Positions 1 through 6,337 of a stretch of DNA of 19,616 nt are shown in pieces (position 1 is the stretch's first letter; every line of letters starts with the position of its first letter). The translations under genes and the position numbers were made by a program. The stretch is taken from contig CABUZF010000004.1 of the NCBI GenBank assembly GCA_902495985.1, positions 1 to 19,616 on the forward strand. Direction: 5' to 3'. The notes beneath the pieces are model-generated. The model made no database searches. It was not told the origin of the DNA and was given only the letters and a program-made list of their open reading frames with translations. Source of the stretch: an uncultured Collinsella sp. GTDB lineage: Bacteria; Actinomycetota; Coriobacteriia; Coriobacteriales; Coriobacteriaceae.

Positions 1-39
1 ATCTGCGAAATCTACCGCCGCATGCAGGAGATGGGATAG
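1..39 (+). CDS. C-terminal end of an unidentified protein (partial)
   Basis: Frame 1 is open from the first base and ends at a TAG at 37-39, giving the tail ICEIYRRMQEMG. The codons are ordinary for this genome. Only 12 residues are visible, so no family can be named, and it may be a chance open frame. It runs toward the minus-strand ATPase gene, so the two would be convergent. A GC-rich 55 bp stretch without recognisable signals separates this stop from the first palindrome at 95. Confidence 0.35.
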   Translation: MCEIYRRMQEMG

Positions 40-94
40 GGCGGGGGCTTAAGTCAAGCACGAGCACGAGCGGCGAACTAGGCAACGCATCAGT

Positions 95-137
95 CCTATT
101 CCTCAAAATCGAAAATTTTTCAGTTTTGAGGAATAGG
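95..137. repeat. Palindrome copy 1, downstream of the AAA/DUF4143 gene
   Basis: A 43 bp near-perfect inverted repeat. Arms of 14 bp (CCTATTCCTCAAAA at 95-108 and its complement at 124-137) enclose TCGAAAATTTTTCAG, which itself pairs except for two positions. It begins 8 bp past the stop codon of the minus-strand ATPase gene, so it would form a hairpin at the 3' end of that mRNA. There is no clear U-run after it, so a role as a classical terminator is doubtful. Two further copies lie at 1369-1409 and 1455-1495. The asymmetric centre (TCG on the left, CAG on the right) shows that all three are in the same orientation. Confidence 0.9.
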
Positions 138-144
138 CTTTCTG

Positions 145-1341
145 CTACGCCTCACCGCACAGCCACCTCGCCAGGTCCACGATCAACACTCCGTCGCGAT
201 CCGTGGCCTCGTGATGCGTGCGGGCAAGAATCATCTTGGGATACGCATCACCAATGCTCAACAGTGGCGAAATCTCGCGTTCAAATGTCTTATCCGAGCT
301 GATGTCGTCGCTCACCTGAATGTAGAGTTTCTCGCTCCGCTTGATTGCTACAAAGTCTATTTCCTTTTTATAGAGCACGCCGACGTATACCTCGTATCCG
401 CGACGCAGCAGCTCGATTGCCACCATGTTCTCGTATACGCGTCCCCAATCCATATCACGTGTACCAAGAAGCGCATATTTAAACGCATGGTCCGCCAGAT
501 AGTACTTCTCACCGCTCTTAAGGTATTTTTTGCCGCGAATGTCGTACCGACGCACTTTATAGAAGGCAAACGCATCGCACAGGTACCCCATGTACGTACC
601 GACCGTCTTGTTCGTAATCTTTAGCCCATCCGCATTTAATGCATCAGTAATGTTGCGTGCCGACGTAATATTGGAAACGTTGTCCATCATGTAATCGGCA
701 ATGCGTAGCAGCGCCGATTCGTTTCTCACGTTATGCCGTTGCACGATATCTCTCACAATGAGCGTCTTGAAGACGTTGGAGAGATATTGATAGCGCTGCT
801 CCTGCAGTGGATAAGGGTAAGAGCCGGACATACCGCCGGTTCTCGCGTACTCATCGAAGTCGCGGTCGACCTCGCCCTCGTCGCCATAGAGGCGATACTC
901 CTCAAACGAGAACGGGAAAACCTCGATCTCGAAGGTGCGCCCCGTAAAGAGCGTCGACAGATCGCTCGACAGCAAAAAGGCATTCGATCCGGTGATGAAT
1001 ATGTCGTACTGCTCGGATGCGTGAAGGCTGTTGATTGCACGCTCAAAACCGTCGCACATCTGAACTTCATCGATAAGCAGAAAGTTTTGTTTGCCGGACA
1101 CTCGATGATTTTTTACATAGGCGAGCAACGCGTGATACTCGAGCAGGTTCTCGAACTCATCGAGGTTGTAGTTGATATGGATGACATTCGAATTGGACAG
1201 TTTTGCCTCCACGTAATCGCGGAGGGCCTCGAGCAATTTTGATTTACCGCTACGTCGGATGCCCGTGATGACCTTGATATCCGGCACGCCAATAAGGCTC
1301 GTCAACGTTTCCATGTATGACGTTCTATTGATGAGTTTCAT
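145..1341 (-). CDS. AAA ATPase with C-terminal DUF4143 domain
   Basis: A 398-residue P-loop ATPase of the AAA_14/DUF4143 class. Walker A is GIRRSGKS (residues 27-34), Walker B is FLLIDE (87-92), and a sensor-like ITGSN lies at 116-120, followed by the FTGR..E..PFSFEEY signature (132-149) typical of the family. The C-terminal third is DUF4143, with EIDF (327-330) followed by YIQV (340-343), the pattern of a PD-(D/E)XK nuclease-like core. Length is normal and nothing is truncated. The start is supported by GAGGAGG 6 nt upstream of the ATG. Members are abundant in gut bacteria, but their cellular role is not established; DNA binding is a reasonable inference. Its A/T richness and codon use are looser than its neighbours, and it is bracketed by identical palindromes, which suggests an acquired or autonomous cassette. 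Confidence 0.9.
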   Translation of the reverse strand: MKLINRTSYMETLTSLIGVPDIKVITGIRRSGKSKLLEALRDYVEAKLSNSNVIHINYNLDEFENLLEYHALLAYVKNHRVSGKQNFLLIDEVQMCDGFERAINSLHASEQYDIFITGSNAFLLSSDLSTLFTGRTFEIEVFPFSFEEYRLYGDEGEVDRDFDEYARTGGMSGSYPYPLQEQRYQYLSNVFKTLIVRDIVQRHNVRNESALLRIADYMMDNVSNITSARNITDALNADGLKITNKTVGTYMGYLCDAFAFYKVRRYDIRGKKYLKSGEKYYLADHAFKYALLGTRDMDWGRVYENMVAIELLRRGYEVYVGVLYKKEIDFVAIKRSEKLYIQVSDDISSDKTFEREISPLLSIGDAYPKMILARTHHEATDRDGVLIVDLARWLCGEA

Positions 1342-1368
1342 TTGCGGCCTCCTCGCGGTCTTTTATCG

Positions 1369-1409
1369 CTATTCCTCAAAAACGAATAATTTTCAGTTTT
1401 GAGGAATAG
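1369..1409. repeat. Palindrome copy 2, in the 5' leader of the AAA/DUF4143 gene
   Basis: A 41 bp copy of the same palindrome. Arms CTATTCCTCAAAA (1369-1381) and complement (1397-1409) pair perfectly, with a centre AACGAATAATTTTCAG that differs slightly from copies 1 and 3. It lies 27 bp upstream of the ATG and just downstream of a candidate -10 box (1421-1426, minus strand). It would therefore be the first structure in the mRNA, or an operator overlapping the transcription start. Confidence 0.9.
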
Positions 1410-1420
1410 GCTCTGTAACG

Positions 1421-1426
1421 AATATA
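1421..1426 (-). promoter_or_regulatory. Candidate -10 box for the AAA/DUF4143 gene
   Basis: Read on the minus strand this is TATATT, a good -10 match in the 45 bp spacer between palindrome copies 2 and 3. Seventeen bases upstream (1444-1449) the -35 position reads AGCCAG, which is a poor match. Transcription would start near 1414, just before palindrome copy 2. The placement is plausible, but the -35 is weak. Confidence 0.35.
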
Positions 1427-1454
1427 CCTCGCTAAAGGCCGAGCTGGCTTAATT

Positions 1455-1495
1455 CTATTCCTCAAAATCGAAAGATTTTCAGTTTTGAGGAATAG
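1455..1495. repeat. Palindrome copy 3, upstream of the AAA/DUF4143 gene
   Basis: A 41 bp copy with arms CTATTCCTCAAAA (1455-1467) and complement (1483-1495). The inner GAAAGATTTTC also pairs. It is separated from copy 2 by 45 bp and lies between the ATPase gene and the 3' end of the biotin-ligase-like gene. Same orientation as the other copies. No target-site duplication is evident outside copies 1 and 3. Confidence 0.9.
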
Positions 1496-1525
1496 GGCGC
1501 TGGCGACCCATCCCCCAGGCAAGCG

Positions 1526-1558
1526 AAACCCTCCCCGGCACAGGCCGAGGAGGGTCTT
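1526..1558 (-). terminator. Hairpin after the biotin-ligase-like gene
   Basis: Stem 1528-1539 with 1544-1555 pairs at all positions but one, with an ACAG loop. On the minus strand the stem is followed by a short TTT. It lies 40 bp past the stop of the minus-strand gene at 1595, the expected place for a terminator of the sir2-folP operon. The short U-run makes efficiency uncertain. Confidence 0.5.
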
Positions 1559-1594
1559 GTTGTCATCGTTGTCTTTGAGCGCTGACGCCTCGCG

Positions 1595-2296
1595 CTACAG
1601 CCCGCGAATGCGCACGGCCTCGGGCGGAAACTCCTGCTCGCCGGCGTCGGTCTTGATAGTCGCGCGGCCCCAGATGTCCAGGCCCGCGAACACGCCGACC
1701 GCAAGCGGCAAGCCGTTGGGCGACACCGCCGCGACCTGGCGACCCAGCAGCGGCACCATGTCGAAGTACTCGCCCAGCACGGGAGCCAACGGACCGGCAG
1801 CGCCCTGTGGCGTGTTGGCGACAACCGCCCAGGCGTCCACGCGGGTCAACACGGCGGTGGCCAATGCCTCGACCAGCGCTTCGTCAGCCACATCCACGCC
1901 AAGCTCGCCCAGCGCCGCACGCTCAATATCCACCGTCACGGCACCGAACATGCCTGCGGCACCGGCGCCACCGTTGACGGCGACGCGTGCAAACGACGTT
2001 TCAAACGTGGGCGCGCCGCACACAATATCGCTCGGCCACTGAATGCCCACCTTGCCGGCAAGGCCCAGCCCCGGTGCCGCAGCCGTTCCCACGAGCGCGT
2101 CCATCATGCCCATCGCGGCCACAAACGGCAGGCCGTGGAAGGCATGCATGTTCACGTCGGGGCGAACGACCAGCGAAAATGTCAACGACGCGTCGCCCGC
2201 GCTCCAAGCGCACCAGCCCGCGGACGCACCCACGCGACCCGCGTCGCGCGCGGCGTCGAGCTCAGTGCCAGCGGCTACAGCGTTCATCTCAATCAT
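1595..2296 (-). CDS. Biotin-protein ligase-like protein with degenerate active site
   Basis: A 233-residue protein whose layout follows the catalytic and C-terminal domains of BirA. DAGRVGAS (18-25) sits where GRGRRG binds biotin. A segment ending GIQWPSDI (84-91) matches the KWPND motif, and a C-terminal beta barrel (residues 184-230, with LGRQV and a VRIRGL end) matches the SH3-like domain of BirA. However, the KWPND lysine is Gln86, the GRGRRG loop is broken, the second lysine strand (KLAGIL in BirA) is not recognisable, and the N-terminal STN segment is absent. Ligase activity is therefore doubtful. It begins at the ATG immediately after the folP-folK stop codon, in the same frame, with only a weak GGGG ribosome site, so it probably depends on coupling to folP-folK translation. 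It could be a non-catalytic biotin sensor or an eroding gene. Confidence 0.6.
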   Translation of the reverse strand: MIEMNAVAAGTELDAARDAGRVGASAGWCAWSAGDASLTFSLVVRPDVNMHAFHGLPFVAAMGMMDALVGTAAAPGLGLAGKVGIQWPSDIVCGAPTFETSFARVAVNGGAGAAGMFGAVTVDIERAALGELGVDVADEALVEALATAVLTRVDAWAVVANTPQGAAGPLAPVLGEYFDMVPLLGRQVAAVSPNGLPLAVGVFAGLDIWGRATIKTDAGEQEFPPEAVRIRGL

Positions 2297-4024
2297 CTAC
2301 ATACGCCCCAATTCGCCCACGATATGGCCCACGCGATCCTCGGGCTCCTTGACCTCAACGCCGTTGTAGCGGAAGAACCGCGCCGGGTCGTGCATCAGGT
2401 CCTCGAGCGGCACCAGCACAAAGTCGCGCTCGCCAATGAGCGGATGCGGCAGGCGCAGCTTCTTGCCGCCGTGGGTCTCGCCATCCATCCACAGCAGGTC
2501 CAGGTCGATGGTGCGCGGGCCGTTGACCTTGGCCTTCTTGGAGCGGTCGCGGCCCAGCTCGGCCTCGATCTTCATAAGCTCGTCGAGCAGCACCAGCGGC
2601 GCCAGCTCGGTCTTAATCTCGATGACGGCATTGGCAAAGGCGTCCTGGCGCGTCTCGTAGGCCGGTTCGCTCTCGTAGATGCGTGAGCAGTTGGACACGC
2701 AGGTGAGCGGGATTTCGGCGATCATGTCGCGTGCGGCGCGGATGTTGTCGCAACGATGCCCCAGGTTGGAGCCCACGGCCACAAACGCGCGACGCGGCTG
2801 CGGCTTAGCAACAGCCCAGTAACCGTTCAGGAACTGCGCAAAGCCCGCGACGTCGTGCACGCGCACAATGTTGGCACCGGCCTGGATAGCGCCCAGGCAC
2901 ACGCCGAACGTAGCGGCATCGCGCTCGGCGGCCTCGGTCACGCCCGAGACAGCGCCCACAAAGCGCTTGCGCGACACGGCGCACATGAGCGGATAGCCCA
3001 GCGACGCCATCTTGGCGGTCTCGCGCTGGATGACGATATCCTCGTTGGCCGTCTTGCCAAAGCCCGGGCCCGGATCGATGCAGATGCGGTCGCGCGACAC
3101 GCCGGCGTGGATGAGCGCGCGGGCCTGATCGGACAGAAAGCCCATGACGCGGCGCATGATGGGCGCCGAATCAGGCAGGGTAAAGCGGCGAAGCTGCGAG
3201 GTGGGAACATAAGCCTCCTCGCGGCGGGCGCTGCGGCGCATCATGGCGGCCAGGTGGTCGCTGGGCTCCGGCGCGGACTCAGTGTTCGCGGCGGCCTCGG
3301 CGACAGGGGCAGCCTCTTCGGCGGCCAGCGCCTCCTGCTTCTGCTCGTCCGTAGGCTCGGACGCGGGCTCCGGATCGCCAAACGGCAGCGAGGGCTGCAC
3401 CACGCCGCCCGGCAGCTTGGCCTCCGTCTTGGGCTCGCCCAGCAGCTTGCCACGGCGACGGCGGGCGGGCTTCTCAGCCTCGCGCGCAGCCTCGGCGGCC
3501 GCTTCGCGCGCCTTCTCGGCAACAAACGCCGCGGCCGAGGTATCGAGCTGCACCGTCGCGTGCGTGCGAGCGCTCGCAGCGACCTCGCCGGCGTGCATCA
3601 CGATGACGCCGCAGGTGCTCGTCTTAACGAACTCAACCATCTTGGGGTCGGTGAAGCCCGTCACGTCGTTGACGATCGAGGCGCCGCAGCGCACGGCCGC
3701 TTTGGCAACCGCCACATGACGCGTATCAATCGAGACGATAGCGCCCTCTTTGGCCAGCGCGCGCACCACGGGCAGCACGCGGCGAGCCTCCTCGTCGGGG
3801 TTGACCGGGGTAAAACCAGGGCGCGTGGACTCGCCGCCCACGTCGATGATGTCAGCACCGGCGTCGAGCATCGCCAGGCCGTACTCGATGGCGGCATCCG
3901 GGTCGAAGTGCTCCCCGCCGTCGCTAAACGAATCGGGCGTCACGTTGAGGACGCCCATGATGCGCGGACGGTCAAAGCTGAGCTCGTACTTTCCGCACCG
4001 CCATGTCTTGCTGTCGTTCGCCAT
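2297..4024 (-). CDS. folP: Dihydropteroate synthase / HPPK fusion (FolP-FolK)
   Basis: Bifunctional folate enzyme of 575 residues. The N-terminal part is DHPS, which joins p-aminobenzoate to the pterin diphosphate. It shows GVLNVTPDSFSDGG (24-37), DVGGESTRPG (61-70), SIDT (98-101), ND (119-120), DPGPGFGKT (317-325), SRKRFVG (351-357) and RVHD (388-391). The C-terminal part is HPPK, which pyrophosphorylates hydroxymethyl-dihydropterin. It shows AFVAVGSNLG (413-422), GPRTIDLDLL (502-511) and LPHPLIGERDF (525-535). The two steps are consecutive but fused in reverse order. An Ala/Glu/Pro-rich insert of about 140 residues (148-290) interrupts DHPS after the MH pair, where normal enzymes have a short loop. 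The start at 4024 is chosen because AGGAGG lies 6 nt upstream; an in-frame ATG at 4030 abuts the ribosome site directly. The gene follows sir2 and precedes the biotin-ligase-like gene. Confidence 0.95.
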   Translation of the reverse strand: MANDSKTWRCGKYELSFDRPRIMGVLNVTPDSFSDGGEHFDPDAAIEYGLAMLDAGADIIDVGGESTRPGFTPVNPDEEARRVLPVVRALAKEGAIVSIDTRHVAVAKAAVRCGASIVNDVTGFTDPKMVEFVKTSTCGVIVMHAGEVAASARTHATVQLDTSAAAFVAEKAREAAAEAAREAEKPARRRRGKLLGEPKTEAKLPGGVVQPSLPFGDPEPASEPTDEQKQEALAAEEAAPVAEAAANTESAPEPSDHLAAMMRRSARREEAYVPTSQLRRFTLPDSAPIMRRVMGFLSDQARALIHAGVSRDRICIDPGPGFGKTANEDIVIQRETAKMASLGYPLMCAVSRKRFVGAVSGVTEAAERDAATFGVCLGAIQAGANIVRVHDVAGFAQFLNGYWAVAKPQPRRAFVAVGSNLGHRCDNIRAARDMIAEIPLTCVSNCSRIYESEPAYETRQDAFANAVIEIKTELAPLVLLDELMKIEAELGRDRSKKAKVNGPRTIDLDLLWMDGETHGGKKLRLPHPLIGERDFVLVPLEDLMHDPARFFRYNGVEVKEPEDRVGHIVGELGRM

Positions 4025-4036
4025 GAACATCCTCCT

Positions 4037-4073
4037 AAAATGCCCACGCCGCCGCGCTCGGGCGCTGGCGGCG
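4037..4073 (-). terminator. GC-rich hairpin between sir2 and folP (terminator or leader structure)
   Basis: On the minus strand GCCGCC-A-GCGC (4072-4062) pairs with GCGC-GGCGGC (4057-4048) around a CCGA loop with a single bulge, followed by TTTT at 4040-4037. That is the form of an intrinsic terminator for sir2. The U-run is directly followed by the folP ribosome site AGGAGG (4036-4031), so the same hairpin could control folP translation. Confidence 0.55.
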
Positions 4074-4098
4074 GGGTCGTTTTGCAATCAGTCTTTCT

Positions 4099-4104
4099 AT
4101 TGTA
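4099..4104 (-). promoter_or_regulatory. Candidate -10 box for folP
   Basis: TACAAT on the minus strand, in the 94 bp gap between the sir2 stop and the folP start. A start near 4092 would place the GC-rich hairpin in the folP leader. The -35 region is within the sir2 3' end and only TTG of TTGCGT matches. The same TACAAT hexamer occurs upstream of prs and upstream of the ABC operon. Confidence 0.3.
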
Positions 4105-4118
4105 TCCGCGCGCGCGGG

Positions 4119-4871
4119 CTAGAACGCAAACGCGGCCGCGATGTCGCAAGAAATCAGCAGGTCGGCATTTGCATCCTGATCGGTGGGCGCCAAATTGCAA
4201 ATGGCCAGCGTATCGCCAGTAAAGTAACGCGTGAGACCCGCCGCCGGATACACTACGAGCGAGGTCCCGCCCACGACGAGGGCGTCGGCTGCGGCGATGG
4301 CAGCAACGGCGCCGGTAAGCACGCGCTCATCGAGCGGCTCTTCGTAGAGGACTACATCGGGCTTGATGCGACCGCCGCACGCAGGGCACACGGGCACGCC
4401 CGCGGCGTCCTCGTGCTCGCGTGAGCAAATCCATTCGGCGCTGTAGACCGCGCCGCACGTCTGGCAGATATTGCGGTGGACCGATCCGTGCAGCTCGAAC
4501 ACGCGCTGCGAGCCGGCCATCTGGTGCAGGCCATCGATGTTTTGCGTCACCACGGCGTCGAGCTTGCCGGCGCGCTCCAGCTCGGCCAGCTTGGTGTGGC
4601 AGCGGTTGGGCTTGGCGTTAAGGGCGATCATCTTGGTCCGGTAGAAGTCGAAAAACTCCGCCGGATGCGCCTCGTAGAAGCTGTGCGAGAGCATAGTCTC
4701 GGGCGGATAGGAAAACCGCTGGTGATACAGACCATCCACGCTGCGGAAATCGGGGATGCCACTCGCCGTGGAAACGCCCGCGCCGCCAAAGAAGACCACG
4801 TTGCTATGGGTTTCGAACAGCTCCGCCAGCGCGGCGGAGGCCTGTTTGGGGTCCGATATTGCCTGCGTCAT
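4119..4871 (-). CDS. cobB: Sir2-family NAD-dependent protein deacylase
   Basis: A 250-residue sirtuin that removes acyl groups from lysine using NAD, acting in the cytoplasm. It shows the NAD-binding GAGVSTASGIPDFR (30-43), TQNIDGLH (109-116), the catalytic histidine in LHGS (His128), four zinc-type cysteines in two CxxC pairs (136/139 and 162/165), and GGTS (201-204). Length is typical for bacterial class U/III forms. The start at 4871 is supported by GGAGG about 6 nt upstream; a longer in-frame start at 4919 would add 16 residues unlike the family. It is divergent from xth, with 113 bp between starts, and may be cotranscribed with folP, though a hairpin separates them. Confidence 0.93.
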   Translation of the reverse strand: MTQAISDPKQASAALAELFETHSNVVFFGGAGVSTASGIPDFRSVDGLYHQRFSYPPETMLSHSFYEAHPAEFFDFYRTKMIALNAKPNRCHTKLAELERAGKLDAVVTQNIDGLHQMAGSQRVFELHGSVHRNICQTCGAVYSAEWICSREHEDAAGVPVCPACGGRIKPDVVLYEEPLDERVLTGAVAAIAAADALVVGGTSLVVYPAAGLTRYFTGDTLAICNLAPTDQDANADLLISCDIAAAFAF

Positions 4872-4984
4872 ATATGTCCTCCGTCCGTGTCTTAGGGACG
4901 GCGGCGTTCGCGCTATCACTCGCGGACTCCGCCCCGCTCTTGTTGCGTTAATCTTAAGCCTGCCAACCCCGTCGAAAGGACACC

Positions 4985-5803
4985 ATGCCTCAGACTTACA
5001 CTTTCGCCTCGTGGAACGTCAACGGCCTGCGCGCCGTGCTCAAAAAGGACCCGAGCTTTATCCAGATCGCGCAGGACCTCGATGTCGATATCCTAGCGCT
5101 GCAAGAGACCAAGCTGCAGGAGGGCCAGGTACAGGTCGATCTGCCCGGCTATCACCAAACCTGGAGCTATGCCGAGCGCAGGGGCTACTCGGGCACCGCG
5201 GTCTTTAGCCGCCAGGAACCGCTGCGCGTGCTGCGCGCCGATGCACTGCTACCCTACGCCGGCGAGGGCGAGGCGGCCGAGCTCGTCGCCCAAGCCGTAA
5301 CCGAGGGCCGCGTCTGCGCGCTCGAGTTCGACAAGTTCTGGTTTGTCGACGTCTATACGCCCAATGCCCAAAATGAGCTCGCGCGCATCGATGTACGCAT
5401 GGCCTGGGACGATGCCTACCGCGGCTTTTTGAGCGCGCTTGGGCGCGAAACCGGCAAGCCCGTCGTAACCTGCGGCGACTTTAACGTGGCTCACGAGGAG
5501 ATCGACCTTAAGAACCCCAAGTCCAACCGCGGCAACGCAGGCTTTTCGGACGAGGAGCGCGGCAAGTTTACCGAGCTGCTCGACGCCGGTTTTACCGACA
5601 CCTGGCGCGCGGCCAATCCGGACGTCGAGGGCGTCTACAGCTGGTGGAGCTACCGCTTTAATGCCCGCAAGAACAACGCCGGCTGGCGCATCGATTATTT
5701 CCTGGTAAGTGATTCAATCGCCGGCAATGTGCGCGACGCCGGCATCCGCGGCGACATCTTCGGCAGCGACCACTGCCCCGTCACCCTCACGCTAGAACTC
5801 TAG
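4985..5803 (+). CDS. xth: Exodeoxyribonuclease III / AP endonuclease
   Basis: A 272-residue member of the ExoIII/APE1 endonuclease-exonuclease-phosphatase fold, which cuts at abasic sites and trims 3' blocked ends in base-excision repair. Motifs in order: WNVNGLRA (10-17), the metal ligand in LQETK (Glu41), DVYTPNA (122-128), CGDFNVAHEEIDLKNP (163-178, with Asp165 and Asn167), GWRIDYFLVS (233-242) and GSDHCPV (260-266, with the Asp262/His263 catalytic pair). All active-site residues are present and the length is normal. GAAAGGA lies 6 nt before the ATG. It is a single gene followed by a long repeat-filled gap before the convergent ECF operon. Confidence 0.96.
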   Translation: MPQTYTFASWNVNGLRAVLKKDPSFIQIAQDLDVDILALQETKLQEGQVQVDLPGYHQTWSYAERRGYSGTAVFSRQEPLRVLRADALLPYAGEGEAAELVAQAVTEGRVCALEFDKFWFVDVYTPNAQNELARIDVRMAWDDAYRGFLSALGRETGKPVVTCGDFNVAHEEIDLKNPKSNRGNAGFSDEERGKFTELLDAGFTDTWRAANPDVEGVYSWWSYRFNARKNNAGWRIDYFLVSDSIAGNVRDAGIRGDIFGSDHCPVTLTLEL

Positions 5804-5817
5804 CCCCAACCGATCCC

Positions 5818-6035
5818 CTGGGGGACAGAGGAAAACGGATCATTTTCACCTCGCGAGGAATCCACGCGGCCCACCCGCCACGAAACTGGCCCATCTACTA
5901 CGTTTAAGCCACTACCCTCAACCGCAGCGAACAACACAAAAGAAAACCGCAGGTAGAAAGCCTGCGGTTTTTCATAAAACGCGGTCATGGTCGGGAGTAT
6001 CAAGCTAAACGTAGTAGATGGGCCAGTTTCGTGGC
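5818..6035. repeat. Inverted-repeat element A (downstream of xth)
   Basis: Starts with GGGGGACAG followed by GAAAACGGATC, then carries a perfect 30 bp inverted repeat (5877-5906 with 6006-6035). The 99 bp between the arms include the hairpin at 5943-5971. There is no coding potential I trust. The same architecture recurs in element B about 240 bp further on, with a shared preamble (GAAAACGGATC, GAGGA, CACG), a shared interior (ACCGCAGGTAGA, then GGT-ATGGTCGG) and an arm pair of different sequence. Together A and B fill most of the 534 bp gene-free region 5804-6337. Confidence 0.85.
5943..5972 (+). terminator. Bidirectional terminator inside element A
   Basis: Perfect 11 bp stem AAAACCGCAGG (5943-5953) and complement (5961-5971) with a 7 nt loop. 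It has A-run and T-run edges, so it can terminate xth from the left and the ECF operon from the right. It sits between two converging transcription units. Confidence 0.8.
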
Positions 6036-6057
6036 AAGCGCCGTCAACTGATTCCTT

Positions 6058-6298
6058 GGGGACGTCTGGGAACGGAAGAAAACGGATCGATTTGGCTCTC
6101 TGAGGACCACGGCGCCCGTCATATCAGCCGGCCATTCCAAAACTATGCCGGATTACGGGGCTAAATCGCGAGCCCCCAACCATACGCAGCTTGGGAAAAA
6201 TAAAACCGCAGGTAGACGGCTCGCCTATTTTCGAAAAATGACGGTATGGTCGGCCTATGCCAATCTGGCCCCGTAAACCGGCATAGTTTTGAAATGGC
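6058..6298. repeat. Inverted-repeat element B (downstream of the ECF operon)
   Basis: A relative of element A. It has a GGGGAC then GAAAACGGATC preamble and a 31 bp inverted repeat (6131-6161 with 6268-6298; 29 of 31 positions pair, mismatches at 6137/6292 and 6152/6277). The 106 bp interior again contains AAAACCGCAGGTAGA and GGTATGGTCGG, but its central hairpin has decayed. The arms differ from those of A at many positions, yet still pair with each other. It ends 40 bp before the stop of the ECF S-component gene. Confidence 0.85.
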
Positions 6299-6337
6299 AC
6301 CGCAGCAGTATTGGTTCTTGCTCCAGCACAACCTGCC

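Noticed and set aside
1369..1495. Two palindromes 45 bp apart resembling a small CRISPR array
   Set aside because: Only two adjacent copies, each a nearly full palindrome and not identical; a third lies over 1.2 kb away across a gene; no cas genes are present.
95..1496. Insertion sequence or transposon ends around the ATPase gene
   Set aside because: No transposase or integrase is encoded and no target-site duplication is visible; the copies are same-orientation palindromes and not terminal inverted repeats of a single element.
2756..4222. Long open frame on the plus strand, opposite folP
   Set aside because: It is the antisense shadow of the GC-rich folP gene. Its Arg/Gly/His-rich translation has no recognisable motif, while the minus strand has complete DHPS and HPPK motifs.
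5800..6003. 67-codon open frame on the minus strand within element A
   Set aside because: It runs through an inverted-repeat arm and a terminator stem and has no credible ribosome site or family match, so it is a by-product of the repeat.
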